A stretch of DNA of 10,682 nt from Candidatus Bathyarchaeota archaeon (GCA_030671315.1 DAOUZW010000025.1:1-10682), one strand, 5' to 3'. Positions 1 through 7,241 are shown, counted from the first letter of the stretch. Notes: generated from the letters alone by a model not told the origin. Numbers and translations: made by a program.

Positions 1-171
1 ATTAAGCTTCTTGTTCTGCCATGAATAACGTCTAATACGTTTTGATGAGTTGTAACCACATGCACCGCATCTTCTATTAGAAAGACTATAGGAGTGTCTG
101 CCACATCTACGGCACACTATGTGTGATTTTGATCTGCCTTTCAGGCCTAGTGACGGAGTTCCCTTTCCCAT
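1..171 (-). CDS. rpl37e: Large ribosomal subunit protein eL37, C-terminus cut by window edge
   Basis: Zinc-binding protein of the large ribosomal subunit. Translating the minus strand from the ATG at 171 gives 57 residues with no stop before the window edge. It begins MGKGTPSLGLKGRSKSH and has a four-cysteine zinc ribbon at C20, C23, C35 and C38, in CRRCGRHS and RRCGACGY, followed by a basic KRIRRYSW segment. These are hallmarks of eL37. Archaeal eL37 is only about 60 residues long, so just a few C-terminal residues should be missing. A GAGG Shine-Dalgarno lies on the minus strand at 180-183, eight bases before the start. The gene follows the Sm-like gene on the same strand after 77 bp, a pairing commonly seen in archaea. 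It is too short to appear in many ORF lists. Identification is firm. Confidence 0.93.
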   Translation of the reverse strand, partial: MGKGTPSLGLKGRSKSHIVCRRCGRHSYSLSNRRCGACGYNSSKRIRRYSWQNKKLN

Positions 172-208
172 GATTTCATCCTCTCAACAGGTGCCAGGTA
201 TATTTTTT

Positions 209-219
209 GAATAAATATT
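209..219 (-). promoter_or_regulatory. Possible internal TATA box for eL37
   Basis: The minus strand reads AAATATTTATT here, inside the 77-bp gap after the Sm-like gene. A start about 26 bases downstream would fall near 188, just before the GAGG site of eL37 at 180-183. This would let eL37 be transcribed separately from the Sm gene. It rests on composition and spacing only. Confidence 0.3.
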
Positions 220-248
220 TCCTTATCGTTGAGTTAGCTATTGTTTCT

Positions 249-479
249 TTAGCGTGTTGGAGGAGGGCTAATAAGTACAACATTGTCTCCTCTTACAATA
301 AGCGTACCCAGTTTCTTCGCTTTGTCAACTTCAGTGATGTCTTCGGTATCTTCCATTACTAAATTCATATGTTGATCATAACTGTAGAGTTTCCCTCTTA
401 CGGTCCTGCCTCCTTTCAACTGAACAAGAACTACCTTGTTGAGGCTCTCTTCGAAGATTTTATTGGCGATCTCGGACAT
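249..479 (-). CDS. Archaeal Sm-like RNA-binding protein (SmAP/LSm)
   Basis: Small Sm-fold protein of 76 residues, expected to form a ring that binds U-rich single-stranded RNA in the cytoplasm. The Sm1 motif spans about residues 17-45 and includes YDQHMNLVMED, with D35, M38 and N39 in the RNA-binding loop. The Sm2 motif is at about 58-71 and reads LGTLIVRGDNVVLIS, with R63, G64, D65 and N66 forming the second half of the nucleotide pocket. The length is typical of archaeal SmAP1. A GGAG Shine-Dalgarno precedes the ATG at 479 by about five bases. Its 3' neighbour on the same strand is eL37. The C-terminus (PPPTR) is short, with no extra domain. The family is certain; the RNA partners are unknown. 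Confidence 0.95.
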   Translation of the reverse strand: MSEIANKIFEESLNKVVLVQLKGGRTVRGKLYSYDQHMNLVMEDTEDITEVDKAKKLGTLIVRGDNVVLISPPPTR

Positions 480-504
480 GATTTCTCCACACTTGCCAAA
501 GTCT

Positions 505-515
505 ATCTTTAAGGG
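505..515. promoter_or_regulatory. Candidate bidirectional TATA element between Sm-like and PUA genes
   Basis: The only TATA-like element in the 57-bp divergent gap is ATCTTTAAGGG. It reads CCCTTAAAGAT on the other strand. It lies about 27 bases before the TTG at 537 and about 29 bases before the ATG at 479, so it is correctly spaced for transcription in both directions. This is inferred from spacing and sequence, without transcript data. Confidence 0.35.
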
Positions 516-536
516 TTTGAATGCGTCATTTAAGGA

Positions 537-1046
537 TTGTCTTTAGATCTCGGTGATGATTTGAATTATCCTAGACGGATGCTAAAAAAAAGCGAAATCA
601 AGAAGATTTTTCCAGAGATCGACAAGTTCAAGAATGAATTGGGATTTGATGAGAAAAGGACGCAAATCGAAATCATTGTTACCGACGCTGGAAGTCTTTA
701 TTTATTTGAAGGTAAGCCGCTCCTTTTCAAATCTGAAGAAAAATTAATTCCAACTCTTTTTTTTGAGCGATATATTTCATCAGCTCCAAAGATCATAGTT
801 GATATGGGAGCAGTTCCACATCTTTGTAATGGTGCGGATGTGATGGCTCCAGGTGTACAGAAAGTAGCGGATGAATTCTCTAAAGGTGGTTTAGTTTTGA
901 TTGTTGACGAAAAATATGGAAAAGGCATTGCAATTGGTGAGGCGTTATTCAATTCTAATGAAATCATTAAGATGAATCAAGGAAAAATAATTAGAACTCT
1001 TCATTATGTTGGAGATAACATATATGAGGTTTCTAAAGGGATTTAG
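537..1046 (+). CDS. PUA-domain RNA-binding protein, MCT-1/Tma20-like
   Basis: Archaeal homologue of the eukaryotic translation factor MCT-1 (COG2016-type). In eukaryotes MCT-1 acts with DENR at the small ribosomal subunit in reinitiation and recycling; the archaeal role is presumed related. Residues 12-80 match the pre-PUA domain (RRMLKKSEIKKI, then IVTDAGSLYLFEGKPLLF). Residues 84-160 are the PUA domain, with IIVDMGAVPHLCNGADVMAPGV and VDEKYGKGIAIGEALF. The start is uncertain: TTG at 537 follows an in-frame stop at 531 and could be leaderless; TTG at 561 has a GGTGAT ribosome site at 552-557 and gives an N-terminus (MNYPRRMLKK) closer to family length; ATG at 579 would cut into the conserved part. 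It is divergent from the Sm-like gene. Confidence 0.9.
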   Translation: MSLDLGDDLNYPRRMLKKSEIKKIFPEIDKFKNELGFDEKRTQIEIIVTDAGSLYLFEGKPLLFKSEEKLIPTLFFERYISSAPKIIVDMGAVPHLCNGADVMAPGVQKVADEFSKGGLVLIVDEKYGKGIAIGEALFNSNEIIKMNQGKIIRTLHYVGDNIYEVSKGI

Positions 1047-1057
1047 CATTTAATGTT

Positions 1058-1082
1058 AAATTTTAGTAGGAAATTTTTTTTT
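1058..1082 (+). terminator. T-tract terminator after the PUA gene
   Basis: Twelve bases after the PUA gene stop, the plus strand has AAATTTT, a short spacer, then AAA followed by nine T residues at 1074-1082. Uninterrupted T tracts are the usual archaeal intrinsic and FttA-assisted termination signal. The two AAATTT copies could pair weakly but make no convincing hairpin. No comparable T tract serves the convergent aCPSF1 gene on the minus strand, where only a TAATTTTCG stretch is visible. Confidence 0.55.
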
Positions 1083-1121
1083 CAACGAAAATTATTTCAG
1101 GTAGGTAATTTTTGGATCCGA

Positions 1122-3059
1122 CTATCTTAATATGATGGTTTCCATATTTTCTGGTGCGATTGTCTCGATTTTAAATAACGCTGAGATTCCTCCTGCGATA
1201 TGATCACATTTTCTATGTTCTCCGTGATTCGTTATGACTTTTGAAGGTCTGGAAGATATTCTTCTAACAAATTCTATTATTTGATTTCTATCCGAGTGTC
1301 CTGAGAATCCTTCAAGGGACTCGACATTAATTTTGAGCTTAACTGCCTCAGCTTTGCCATTTGGTCCAAAAAGCGTTATGTCTCTAATACCGTTTCTTAT
1401 TCGACTGCCTAAGGTTCCCTCGATCTGATAGCTGACAAAGATTAGAGTATTCCTCTCATCTGTGCCAATTTGTCTAAGATACTGTACTGCAGGACCACCT
1501 TCAAGCATACCTGAAGTTGCAAGTATGACTGAGGAGCCTCCGCCAACAATCTCTTCACGTTCACTAGGATGATTCACATTTACGAAATAGTCTGATTGGA
1601 ATGGATTAACATCTTGATGTAGTATTTTATCCCTAATCTCTCTTGATAGATACTCTGGAAATGCTGTGTGGATTGCCGTTGCTTCAGATATCATTCCATC
1701 AATGTAGATTGGGGCTTCCATCAGAGTCCCATTCTTCATGTGATTATCGAGAACCATCATTATCTCTTGAGATCTACCGACAGCGGGCATAGGTATCAAA
1801 ACTTTGCCGCCTCTTTTGAACGCCTCATTTACTGTTGTAACTAATTTGCTCTCAGCATTGGTTCGATTTGGCATCAAATCCTTCGGTCCGCCATAAGTGC
1901 ATTCAGTTATTAGAGTCTCTACACGAGGGAAGATTAACGAGGCTGGCTCAAGAAGCATAGTTCTTCCAAACTTGTAATCACTTGTATACACAATATTATG
2001 GAGTCCTTCTCCAATGTGAAGATGGATAATTGACGAGCCCAAAATATGACCTGCATTATGAAGAGTCAATTTCATGTCGGGAGCGACGTCTGTGACAACA
2101 TTATATTTTAGTGGTATTGTATGCATGACGACTTCGCGTACATTCTTCTGATCAAATGGGGCGTATCCCCCTTCTCTACTGGCCACATCTAGATAGTCGA
2201 GTTGTAGGAGGGTCATTAATACGGAAGTTGGTTCCGAACAATAGACTGGTCCATCAAATCCATATTTATAAAGGAATGGCACCAATCCACAGTGATCTAG
2301 ATGTGAATGAGAAATTATCACAGCATCAAGCTTCTCGATATTAAACTCGTCCAAGTTTAGTCTTGGATAGGCACGGTTAGGATCCTGTGATCCTGGATTT
2401 ATTCCGCAATCCAAGAGTACTGTGCTTTCATTAGCTTCAATCATTATGCATGAACGTCCAACCTCGCGTGAACCTCCGAGTGGAGTGATTCTAATGTTAT
2501 TCACTTTACTCAGGGTTGGTCTAAATATTCTCTCACCAACTTCGCGAAGGATTCGGCTTCTCTCTCCACTCTCGGTGTATGTCATATGTCTCATTGTTGC
2601 GATAATTTTTGATGGAAGTGGTTGGGCTCTCAGAACTCGAGGCCGCCATCCTGTAGCTTTTGTTACCTCTTGTAGTATAAGTCCGTCTTTTCCAATAGCT
2701 AGACCAGGTTTCTTTGCTTCTATTATTACTTCGCCTAGACTAGGATCAAAATTTATTGATGTAACAGCAGCATCTGTAGGCATGAATTTTGTAATAATCT
2801 CTTCAGCTTTCTTCTCAGCCTTTCTGATGGAGGGATCCGAACGGATTACTATGCGTTTGTGTATGAGATTGACTATATCGGTTACTAGATGGCTCTGTTC
2901 GACGAGAAGATTCAAATTCTTAACATATATGGCAAGTCTCGGGCCCTCAAATTCGATTCTAGTAACTTCCGCCTCTTTTGGCATATTCTCCAATATGACC
3001 GACATAATTTTCGAATGGTTACTAATTTTCGAAGTGTTACTATTGGGGATCTTTGGCAC
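1122..3059 (-). CDS. aCPSF1/FttA: KH-domain beta-CASP ribonuclease, transcription termination factor
   Basis: Archaeal cleavage and polyadenylation specificity factor-like nuclease of 645 residues. The family cleaves nascent RNA and, with Spt4-Spt5, terminates transcription. Residues 20-150 form the KH region, with the GKDG loop at 123-126 in GLAIGKDG. The metallo-beta-lactamase domain follows, with HSHLDH at 251-256, AGH (H338) and SDYK (D361) as zinc ligands. The beta-CASP region runs from about 380 to 580, and GFSGHSD (H588) and NHGE (H612) complete the active site, so all catalytic motifs look intact. The start is a GTG directly after an in-frame stop, with a weak GAGTGA ahead of it; ATG at codon 19 is an alternative, but the longer N-terminus suits the family. 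The gene lies 37 bp after psmB on the same strand, probably in one transcript. Confidence 0.96.
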   Translation of the reverse strand: MPKIPNSNTSKISNHSKIMSVILENMPKEAEVTRIEFEGPRLAIYVKNLNLLVEQSHLVTDIVNLIHKRIVIRSDPSIRKAEKKAEEIITKFMPTDAAVTSINFDPSLGEVIIEAKKPGLAIGKDGLILQEVTKATGWRPRVLRAQPLPSKIIATMRHMTYTESGERSRILREVGERIFRPTLSKVNNIRITPLGGSREVGRSCIMIEANESTVLLDCGINPGSQDPNRAYPRLNLDEFNIEKLDAVIISHSHLDHCGLVPFLYKYGFDGPVYCSEPTSVLMTLLQLDYLDVASREGGYAPFDQKNVREVVMHTIPLKYNVVTDVAPDMKLTLHNAGHILGSSIIHLHIGEGLHNIVYTSDYKFGRTMLLEPASLIFPRVETLITECTYGGPKDLMPNRTNAESKLVTTVNEAFKRGGKVLIPMPAVGRSQEIMMVLDNHMKNGTLMEAPIYIDGMISEATAIHTAFPEYLSREIRDKILHQDVNPFQSDYFVNVNHPSEREEIVGGGSSVILATSGMLEGGPAVQYLRQIGTDERNTLIFVSYQIEGTLGSRIRNGIRDITLFGPNGKAEAVKLKINVESLEGFSGHSDRNQIIEFVRRISSRPSKVITNHGEHRKCDHIAGGISALFKIETIAPENMETIILR

Positions 3060-3096
3060 TTAGATTCACTCTAATGGTAGATACCGTAGATTATCT

Positions 3097-3741
3097 TCAG
3101 TTTTTAGAAACGAGTGTTTTCTTCTCTTCTTCACTTAGTTCTCTGTAACCGTCTTTCGTAATTATAGCGATATCAAAGTTATCTCCGCTGGCAGCATCTC
3201 TTTTCATAGCAGAAGTTACGGCTTTCAATACTATTGGAATGGCCTCTTTTATAGACATTCCTTCTTTGAATTGGGCTTCAAGAACACCATAAGCTATGGG
3301 CGAACCAGAGCCTGTAGAAACACATGTCTCTTCAGTGAGACTTCCTAATGGATCAAGTGCAAAGATTTTAGGCCCTGTGTTGTCAACACCGCCTATTAGA
3401 GCCTGTAATATGAATGGCATTAATCTTGAAGAGAAGAGTATGTTTGCAACTAGTCTCGAAGCAGCTCTGACAGGCATAACTACTCCATTCTGTAAATTAT
3501 AGATACTTGAGTTTGCTTTCAAAATGTCTACCATAGCTTGAGCATCGGCAACTGAACCTGCAATAGTCATAGCGATATGATCTGCAATTGGGTAAACTTT
3601 TTTTGCATTTTTATGTGCAACGAAATAACCCATTGTCGCTCTAGTATCGGTTGCTAAGACGACACCGTCCTTGCAGGCAACTCCTATCGTAGTAGTTCCT
3701 TTAGCAATCTTTTCATTAAGTTCTTTTGATACGGGATACAT
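3097..3741 (-). CDS. psmB: 20S proteasome beta subunit
   Basis: Catalytic beta subunit of the archaeal 20S proteasome, a cytoplasmic barrel that degrades unfolded proteins. The protein has 214 residues. A 15-residue propeptide (MYPVSKELNEKIAKG) precedes the autocatalytic Gly-Thr cleavage site, leaving T16 as the N-terminal nucleophile in TTTIGV. D32 (LATDTRAT) and K48 (KKVYPI) correspond to mature Asp17 and Lys33 of the active site. The STGSGSP loop at 142-148 and the SGDNFDIAIIT segment near the C-terminus are also conserved. The subunit is therefore an active type rather than a degenerate paralogue. The ATG at 3741 has a GAGGG about nine bases upstream. It is the first gene of a psmB-aCPSF1 unit and is divergent from the UPF0179 gene. 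Confidence 0.96.
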   Translation of the reverse strand: MYPVSKELNEKIAKGTTTIGVACKDGVVLATDTRATMGYFVAHKNAKKVYPIADHIAMTIAGSVADAQAMVDILKANSSIYNLQNGVVMPVRAASRLVANILFSSRLMPFILQALIGGVDNTGPKIFALDPLGSLTEETCVSTGSGSPIAYGVLEAQFKEGMSIKEAIPIVLKAVTSAMKRDAASGDNFDIAIITKDGYRELSEEEKKTLVSKN

Positions 3742-3781
3742 ATATGAATGCCCTCAATAAATCTCAAGGTAGTCTCAGAAG

Positions 3782-3806
3782 AATCGCTCAAAATGTTTTG
3801 GCGATT
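3782..3806. repeat. Operator-like inverted repeat in the psmB/UPF0179 divergent region
   Basis: The arm AATCGC-T-CAAAA (3782-3793) is followed by a TG spacer and the matching arm TTTTG-GCGATT (3796-3806). The two arms pair over 11 bp with a single bulged T at 3788. The repeat lies about 40 bp upstream of the psmB start and 50 bp upstream of the UPF0179 start. The position suits a dimeric regulator or a shared control site. No known archaeal regulator motif was recognised. Confidence 0.5.
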
Positions 3807-3828
3807 GCTATCTCACAAACCTCAACAA

Positions 3829-3838
3829 CTTAAAAATC
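3829..3838 (+). promoter_or_regulatory. Candidate TATA box of the UPF0179 gene
   Basis: CTTAAAAATC lies 19-28 bases before the ATG at 3857, which would place the transcript start at or very near the start codon. An AAGGAG Shine-Dalgarno at 3847-3852 is also present and would be lost from a leaderless transcript. Either the true TATA box lies further upstream or the ribosome site is incidental. Confidence 0.35.
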
Positions 3839-3856
3839 TTTCGTGGAAGGAGTAGT

Positions 3857-4297
3857 ATGCCTCAAAAAGTTACACTGATTGGGAAAAAACAGGCGCGAAA
3901 GGGGTTTAGATTTCTGTTTGAAGGAGAAACAGAACTATGCTCAGGTTGCAGTGTTAAAAAAGTATGTGAAGGAAATTTAAAGCCTGGTAGGTTATACGAG
4001 ATTGTGAAGATTTCGGATAGGAGCTTCCCTTGTATTCTCCATTCTGAGGAAGCTGTTGTTGTTGAGGTAAATGAACCACTTATTGATGCAGCAATATTTT
4101 CTAAAACCGCAATTAGTGGCGCTTTAATAAAGTATGAGAAACATGAATGCGATAAGTGGGATTGTAATCATTGGAATAGATGTTTTCCTTCAGGTCTAAC
4201 TAAAGGTGATAGATGCAAGGTGGATAAAGTTAAGGGGTCTTTGCCATGTCCTTTGGGGGTTCAGCTTCTTTTGGTTTCTCTTCAGATGCAGGACTAG
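3857..4297 (+). CDS. UPF0179 family cysteine-rich protein
   Basis: Archaeal conserved protein of unknown function (UPF0179, COG1860-type), 146 residues, close to the usual family length. Recognition rests on the N-terminal VTLIGKKQARKGFRFLF, the central KPGRLYEI, and the C-terminal LTKGDRCKVDKVKG followed by CPLG. Nine cysteines occur at residues 28, 31, 37, 59, 98, 103, 109, 120 and 131. The C28-x2-C31-x5-C37 and C98-x4-C103-x5-C109 groups look like metal or iron-sulfur ligands, which is inference. There is no signal peptide or membrane segment. The ATG at 3857 has a strong AAGGAG four bases upstream. The last 68 bp overlap the convergent FKBP gene. Divergent psmB lies across a short control region. 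The family is fairly sure; the activity is unknown. Confidence 0.85.
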   Translation: MPQKVTLIGKKQARKGFRFLFEGETELCSGCSVKKVCEGNLKPGRLYEIVKISDRSFPCILHSEEAVVVEVNEPLIDAAIFSKTAISGALIKYEKHECDKWDCNHWNRCFPSGLTKGDRCKVDKVKGSLPCPLGVQLLLVSLQMQD

Positions 4298-4979
4298 GTT
4301 TCCGAAATATCTCTAGGAAGGATATTGTGCTTATTTCAGACAAGAATTTCTGTATATCGTTTGATATTGCTCTTTTTGCGGGTTGTAGTCCTTCAATGAA
4401 TAAAGCATCCTCTGGGAGCTCCATTGTACACTCGTTCTGAGTCAAATTGATTTTAAATTTATCAGCCGTAATCATCGGTAATCTTCTATGCAGAATTGCT
4501 TTGATCTTTTCATCACTTGTTTCAATAATCCTTTGAAGTTTCACGTCGTAGATCAGTATCTTGCCTGCCAACGGATGGTTAAAATCAACTTGAACTCTTC
4601 CAGCACCCACAGATCTTACAAGTGCAGATTTTCCATCTATTTGTACTCGGGCACCTGGAACTGGGTTGATCTGTTCATTTCTAAAACGCTTCATAGGTAT
4701 TAGTCGCATTTTAGATGAGTCTCGTTGACCATACCCTTTTTCGGGAGTAACCTCAACTGTTATCTCCTTATCTGGTTCAAGATTCAGTAGAGCTTCATCT
4801 AGTCCTTCTGGAACTTCTTTTTCGCCCACAACGATGAACATGGGCTCGTAAATGTTTTCACTTTGATGTATTTTCGCTTCTTTTGCTACCTTTTCTAAGG
4901 TTGTTTCTATGATCTCACTACTTTCCTTTATCTTAGTTGTGAAATCTATTAGTGCAAAATCACCTTTTTTCAATGGCAT
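4230..4979 (-). CDS. Long FKBP-type peptidyl-prolyl isomerase (SlyD-like, MjFKBP26-type)
   Basis: Cytoplasmic peptidyl-prolyl cis-trans isomerase and folding chaperone. Counted from the chosen ATG, it has 249 residues. Residues 1-84 carry the first part of the FKBP fold (KKGDFALIDFTTKI, then FIVVGEKEVPEGLDEALLNL and EKGYG). Residues 85-130 form the insert-in-flap chaperone domain. DFNHPLAGK at 132-140 returns to the FKBP fold. Residues 155-224 form an extra C-terminal domain, as in the archaeal 26-kDa class where it dimerises. The final 22 residues or so are a Pro/Glu/Lys-rich tail (KPSPASEEKPKEAEPPK), encoded in the overlap with the UPF0179 gene. A GGGTG ribosome site six bases upstream favours ATG at 4979 over the GTG at 4988. 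It lies 71 bp downstream of the helicase gene. Confidence 0.92.
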   Translation of the reverse strand: MPLKKGDFALIDFTTKIKESSEIIETTLEKVAKEAKIHQSENIYEPMFIVVGEKEVPEGLDEALLNLEPDKEITVEVTPEKGYGQRDSSKMRLIPMKRFRNEQINPVPGARVQIDGKSALVRSVGAGRVQVDFNHPLAGKILIYDVKLQRIIETSDEKIKAILHRRLPMITADKFKINLTQNECTMELPEDALFIEGLQPAKRAISNDIQKFLSEISTISFLEIFRKPSPASEEKPKEAEPPKDMAKTP

Positions 4980-5021
4980 CTCGTACACCCAAAGATATCA
5001 CATTAAGGCGATCTTGCCAGC

Positions 5022-5031
5022 TTATTAATCC
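5022..5031 (-). promoter_or_regulatory. Possible TATA box of the FKBP gene
   Basis: The minus strand reads GGATTAATAA in the gap after the helicase stop. A start about 26 bases downstream would fall near 5000, leaving a roughly 20-base leader containing the GGGTG site at 4986-4990. Co-transcription with the helicase gene is equally possible. Confidence 0.25.
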
Positions 5032-5050
5032 TATAGTTTCAGTCAATTAG

Positions 5051-7201
5051 TCAAGTTAATCCTAGTATCTCTGTAACTCTAAAGCAGAGGATGCCGTTAT
5101 CTCGGTATAGAATGCCACTTGCCATAAATGTTGAATCTTTCTTCAGGAGATTTGGTGGTCCTTCAAAGTCCTCTGGTAGGATTCTGGCTCTCCAACGGTC
5201 ATTTATCCATGCGATGACTCTTCCAGGGTAGACTGTCTCAACTATTATCTTAAAAAGATCTTTTTCATTTCTACTCTTAGAATGATCTTGTTTCGAGGCA
5301 ACCTTTATTGATACGACACGGTCCCAACCGAGTCTCATTATATAGCCTGAATCCTCAAGCTTGTCTATCGCGGCCATGACAGCATTTGGTGATATACCAT
5401 CTAAAGTAAGACAATTTGTTATGCTTTCGATATTGACTCCTTTATGTCCAATTTTCATAGTCTCAGATAATATTGTTCTTGATGCCTTATCAACCTCGGC
5501 TAGGAATCTTTTACCTTCATTCTTTGGTATTGATTCGATTGTATTACCGTGATCACATTCCTCAGCTTTCATTTCGAATGCTTTCAATTCATCGTTAGTA
5601 AGTGGCATCTCTTCAGGCTTTGGCCCTAATCGGATCAAAGGTTTTAGATCTTTATTGAGAAGGCGTGTGATTTTACGCATTTTTTCGACTCTCTTCTTGC
5701 TTGCATAAACATATGCAATATCGAAAGTGTCTTTTGCTGCTAAGATGATCGCTCTACCTGCTGCTTTTCTTCCTGTCCGTCCTTTTCTTTGGATATGACG
5801 AATCTCGCTTGGGACAGGTTCATAGAAAATTACAAGCTCTACGCTAGGGATGTCTAAACCTTCTTCAGCAACGCAAGTTGCAACAAGGATATTAATTTCT
5901 CCAGAATCAAAATCTCTAAGAATCTCTGTTTGCTCATCCTGACTTAATCCAATGTCTTTATCCTTGGTAGCTTGTCCAACAAATCTCTCAGCTCTCACTT
6001 CAAGACTTTCATTTAATATTCGAACTAGATCTTTTGCAGTGTCTCTGTATTGTGTAAAAACTATGATTCGAGAAGCTGGTTTGCGGATAAATTGCTGCTT
6101 AATCTCATTTAATAGTAAGTTTATTTTGGGGTGATGGATATTTTTCGACTCATCTATGTTTTTTTTCAGGGTCTGAAATTTGTGGTGCTTGACAATTGTT
6201 CGATAACTTTTCTTTGAGTTGTTTGTTGATTCTATCTTATCCATAAAATGTGCTAGAATATTGATCCCTTGTGTTTCGAGAAGCTCGAGAGCATGGAACA
6301 GTGTTAAAGCGGCTGATTGTGCTACTATCGCACTAAATATTGGACCTTTATTTGTTTCAGAGCTACGAGAAATCTTACTTCTCAGAGATTCTCCTACCTC
6401 TAATAAATCTCGTCTTGTTGTGTAGTCTATATTTTTTTGCAAGTAACCCAGTCTACGAAGCCAGCTGAGTCTCTCGTTTATAAGTTCTCTAAGATCATGC
6501 TTTATTTTCAAATATTCTTCAGGTAATTCAACGAATTTCCATTCTGTCTGTACTGGATTTATGTATGGTACGACATCAACATCTTCTTCAGATCTATATT
6601 CTATTTGCTCTATGAAGAGAGCTCTACATGTCTCTTCGACACGTTTTCTTTCAGCTCCAGGGCTTGCAGTGGTTCCTAATATTATCGGCCATGGGGCTCT
6701 CTCCATATATTTTTTCGCAACATAAGTGTATGCATAATCTTTTGTAGCCCTGTGGCATTCATCAAAGACAAGTAGGCTGAACTGTCTCAAGTCTATATGT
6801 TCTTGGATAAGATCATTTTTCACAACTTGAGGTGTTGCGAAGAAGAGACGGTTTTTACCTCTCCAGATTGCTTCTCGATTTCTATTTGCTATCTTGCCTG
6901 TAAGAACAATAGCCTCATCGTCAGGTATCTTTAGGATTTCAAGGAAGGATTTATGATGTTGAAGTACCAAAGGTCTAGTAGGGGCCATCATTAGAATACG
7001 GGTCTGTTTTTGATTGAATAGAAAATGTGCGGCAACGAGTGCCGTTATAACAGTCTTTCCGAGAGCTGTCGGAAGAACAACAAGTGTATTTCTAAGTCGA
7101 GCTTTAGCAGCTATGTTTTCTTGATAAAGTCTTGTATCTATTCGTTCATATCGTATCAGAGGGTTTGTCCCTTCGCTATCATGTTGGATACTCGTTTTCA
7201 T
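5051..7201 (-). CDS. Hef/Mph1-type superfamily 2 helicase without the XPF nuclease domain
   Basis: DNA helicase of the archaeal Hef / eukaryotic FANCM-Mph1 family, which remodels stalled forks and branched DNA. Residue numbers count from the TTG at 7207; the ATG two codons later, at 7201, is the preferred start. Walker A is PTALGKT at 46-52 (Ala where Gly is usual), with DECH at 149-152 and TTAS at 179-182. A helical insert of the Hef type lies between the RecA lobes (about 225-360). Lobe 2 has IIVFTQYRD (381), ATCVAEEGLDIP (443) and QRKGRTGR (473-480). After about 530 there is no ERK-type nuclease motif; instead residues 575-635 look like a winged helix and 650-718 a beta-rich domain that I cannot name. 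FKBP follows on the same strand. Confidence 0.92.
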   Translation of the reverse strand: MKTSIQHDSEGTNPLIRYERIDTRLYQENIAAKARLRNTLVVLPTALGKTVITALVAAHFLFNQKQTRILMMAPTRPLVLQHHKSFLEILKIPDDEAIVLTGKIANRNREAIWRGKNRLFFATPQVVKNDLIQEHIDLRQFSLLVFDECHRATKDYAYTYVAKKYMERAPWPIILGTTASPGAERKRVEETCRALFIEQIEYRSEEDVDVVPYINPVQTEWKFVELPEEYLKIKHDLRELINERLSWLRRLGYLQKNIDYTTRRDLLEVGESLRSKISRSSETNKGPIFSAIVAQSAALTLFHALELLETQGINILAHFMDKIESTNNSKKSYRTIVKHHKFQTLKKNIDESKNIHHPKINLLLNEIKQQFIRKPASRIIVFTQYRDTAKDLVRILNESLEVRAERFVGQATKDKDIGLSQDEQTEILRDFDSGEINILVATCVAEEGLDIPSVELVIFYEPVPSEIRHIQRKGRTGRKAAGRAIILAAKDTFDIAYVYASKKRVEKMRKITRLLNKDLKPLIRLGPKPEEMPLTNDELKAFEMKAEECDHGNTIESIPKNEGKRFLAEVDKASRTILSETMKIGHKGVNIESITNCLTLDGISPNAVMAAIDKLEDSGYIMRLGWDRVVSIKVASKQDHSKSRNEKDLFKIIVETVYPGRVIAWINDRWRARILPEDFEGPPNLLKKDSTFMASGILYRDNGILCFRVTEILGLT

Positions 7202-7232
7202 GACCAAATGCTACTCTGATTTGAGTCTTTCA

Positions 7233-7241
7233 GTATATATT
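7233..7241 (-). promoter_or_regulatory. TATA box of the helicase gene
   Basis: The minus strand reads AATATATAC here, a good archaeal TATA box. A start about 26 bases downstream falls near 7211, giving a leader of roughly ten bases before the ATG at 7201. This agrees with the absence of a clear Shine-Dalgarno site. Confidence 0.55.

Noticed and set aside
698..967. Open frame on the minus strand inside the PUA gene
   Set aside because: It is antisense to a conserved PUA domain and has no recognisable motif.
2422..3063. Long open frame (213 codons) on the plus strand opposite aCPSF1
   Set aside because: It is the antisense shadow of a strongly conserved gene, has no family resemblance and contains unnatural hydrophobic runs.
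5025..5064. 9-bp direct repeat TTAATCCTA (5025-5033 and 5056-5064)
   Set aside because: One copy lies in the helicase coding end; a 9-mer repeated once at this distance is easily chance, and no element lies between the copies.
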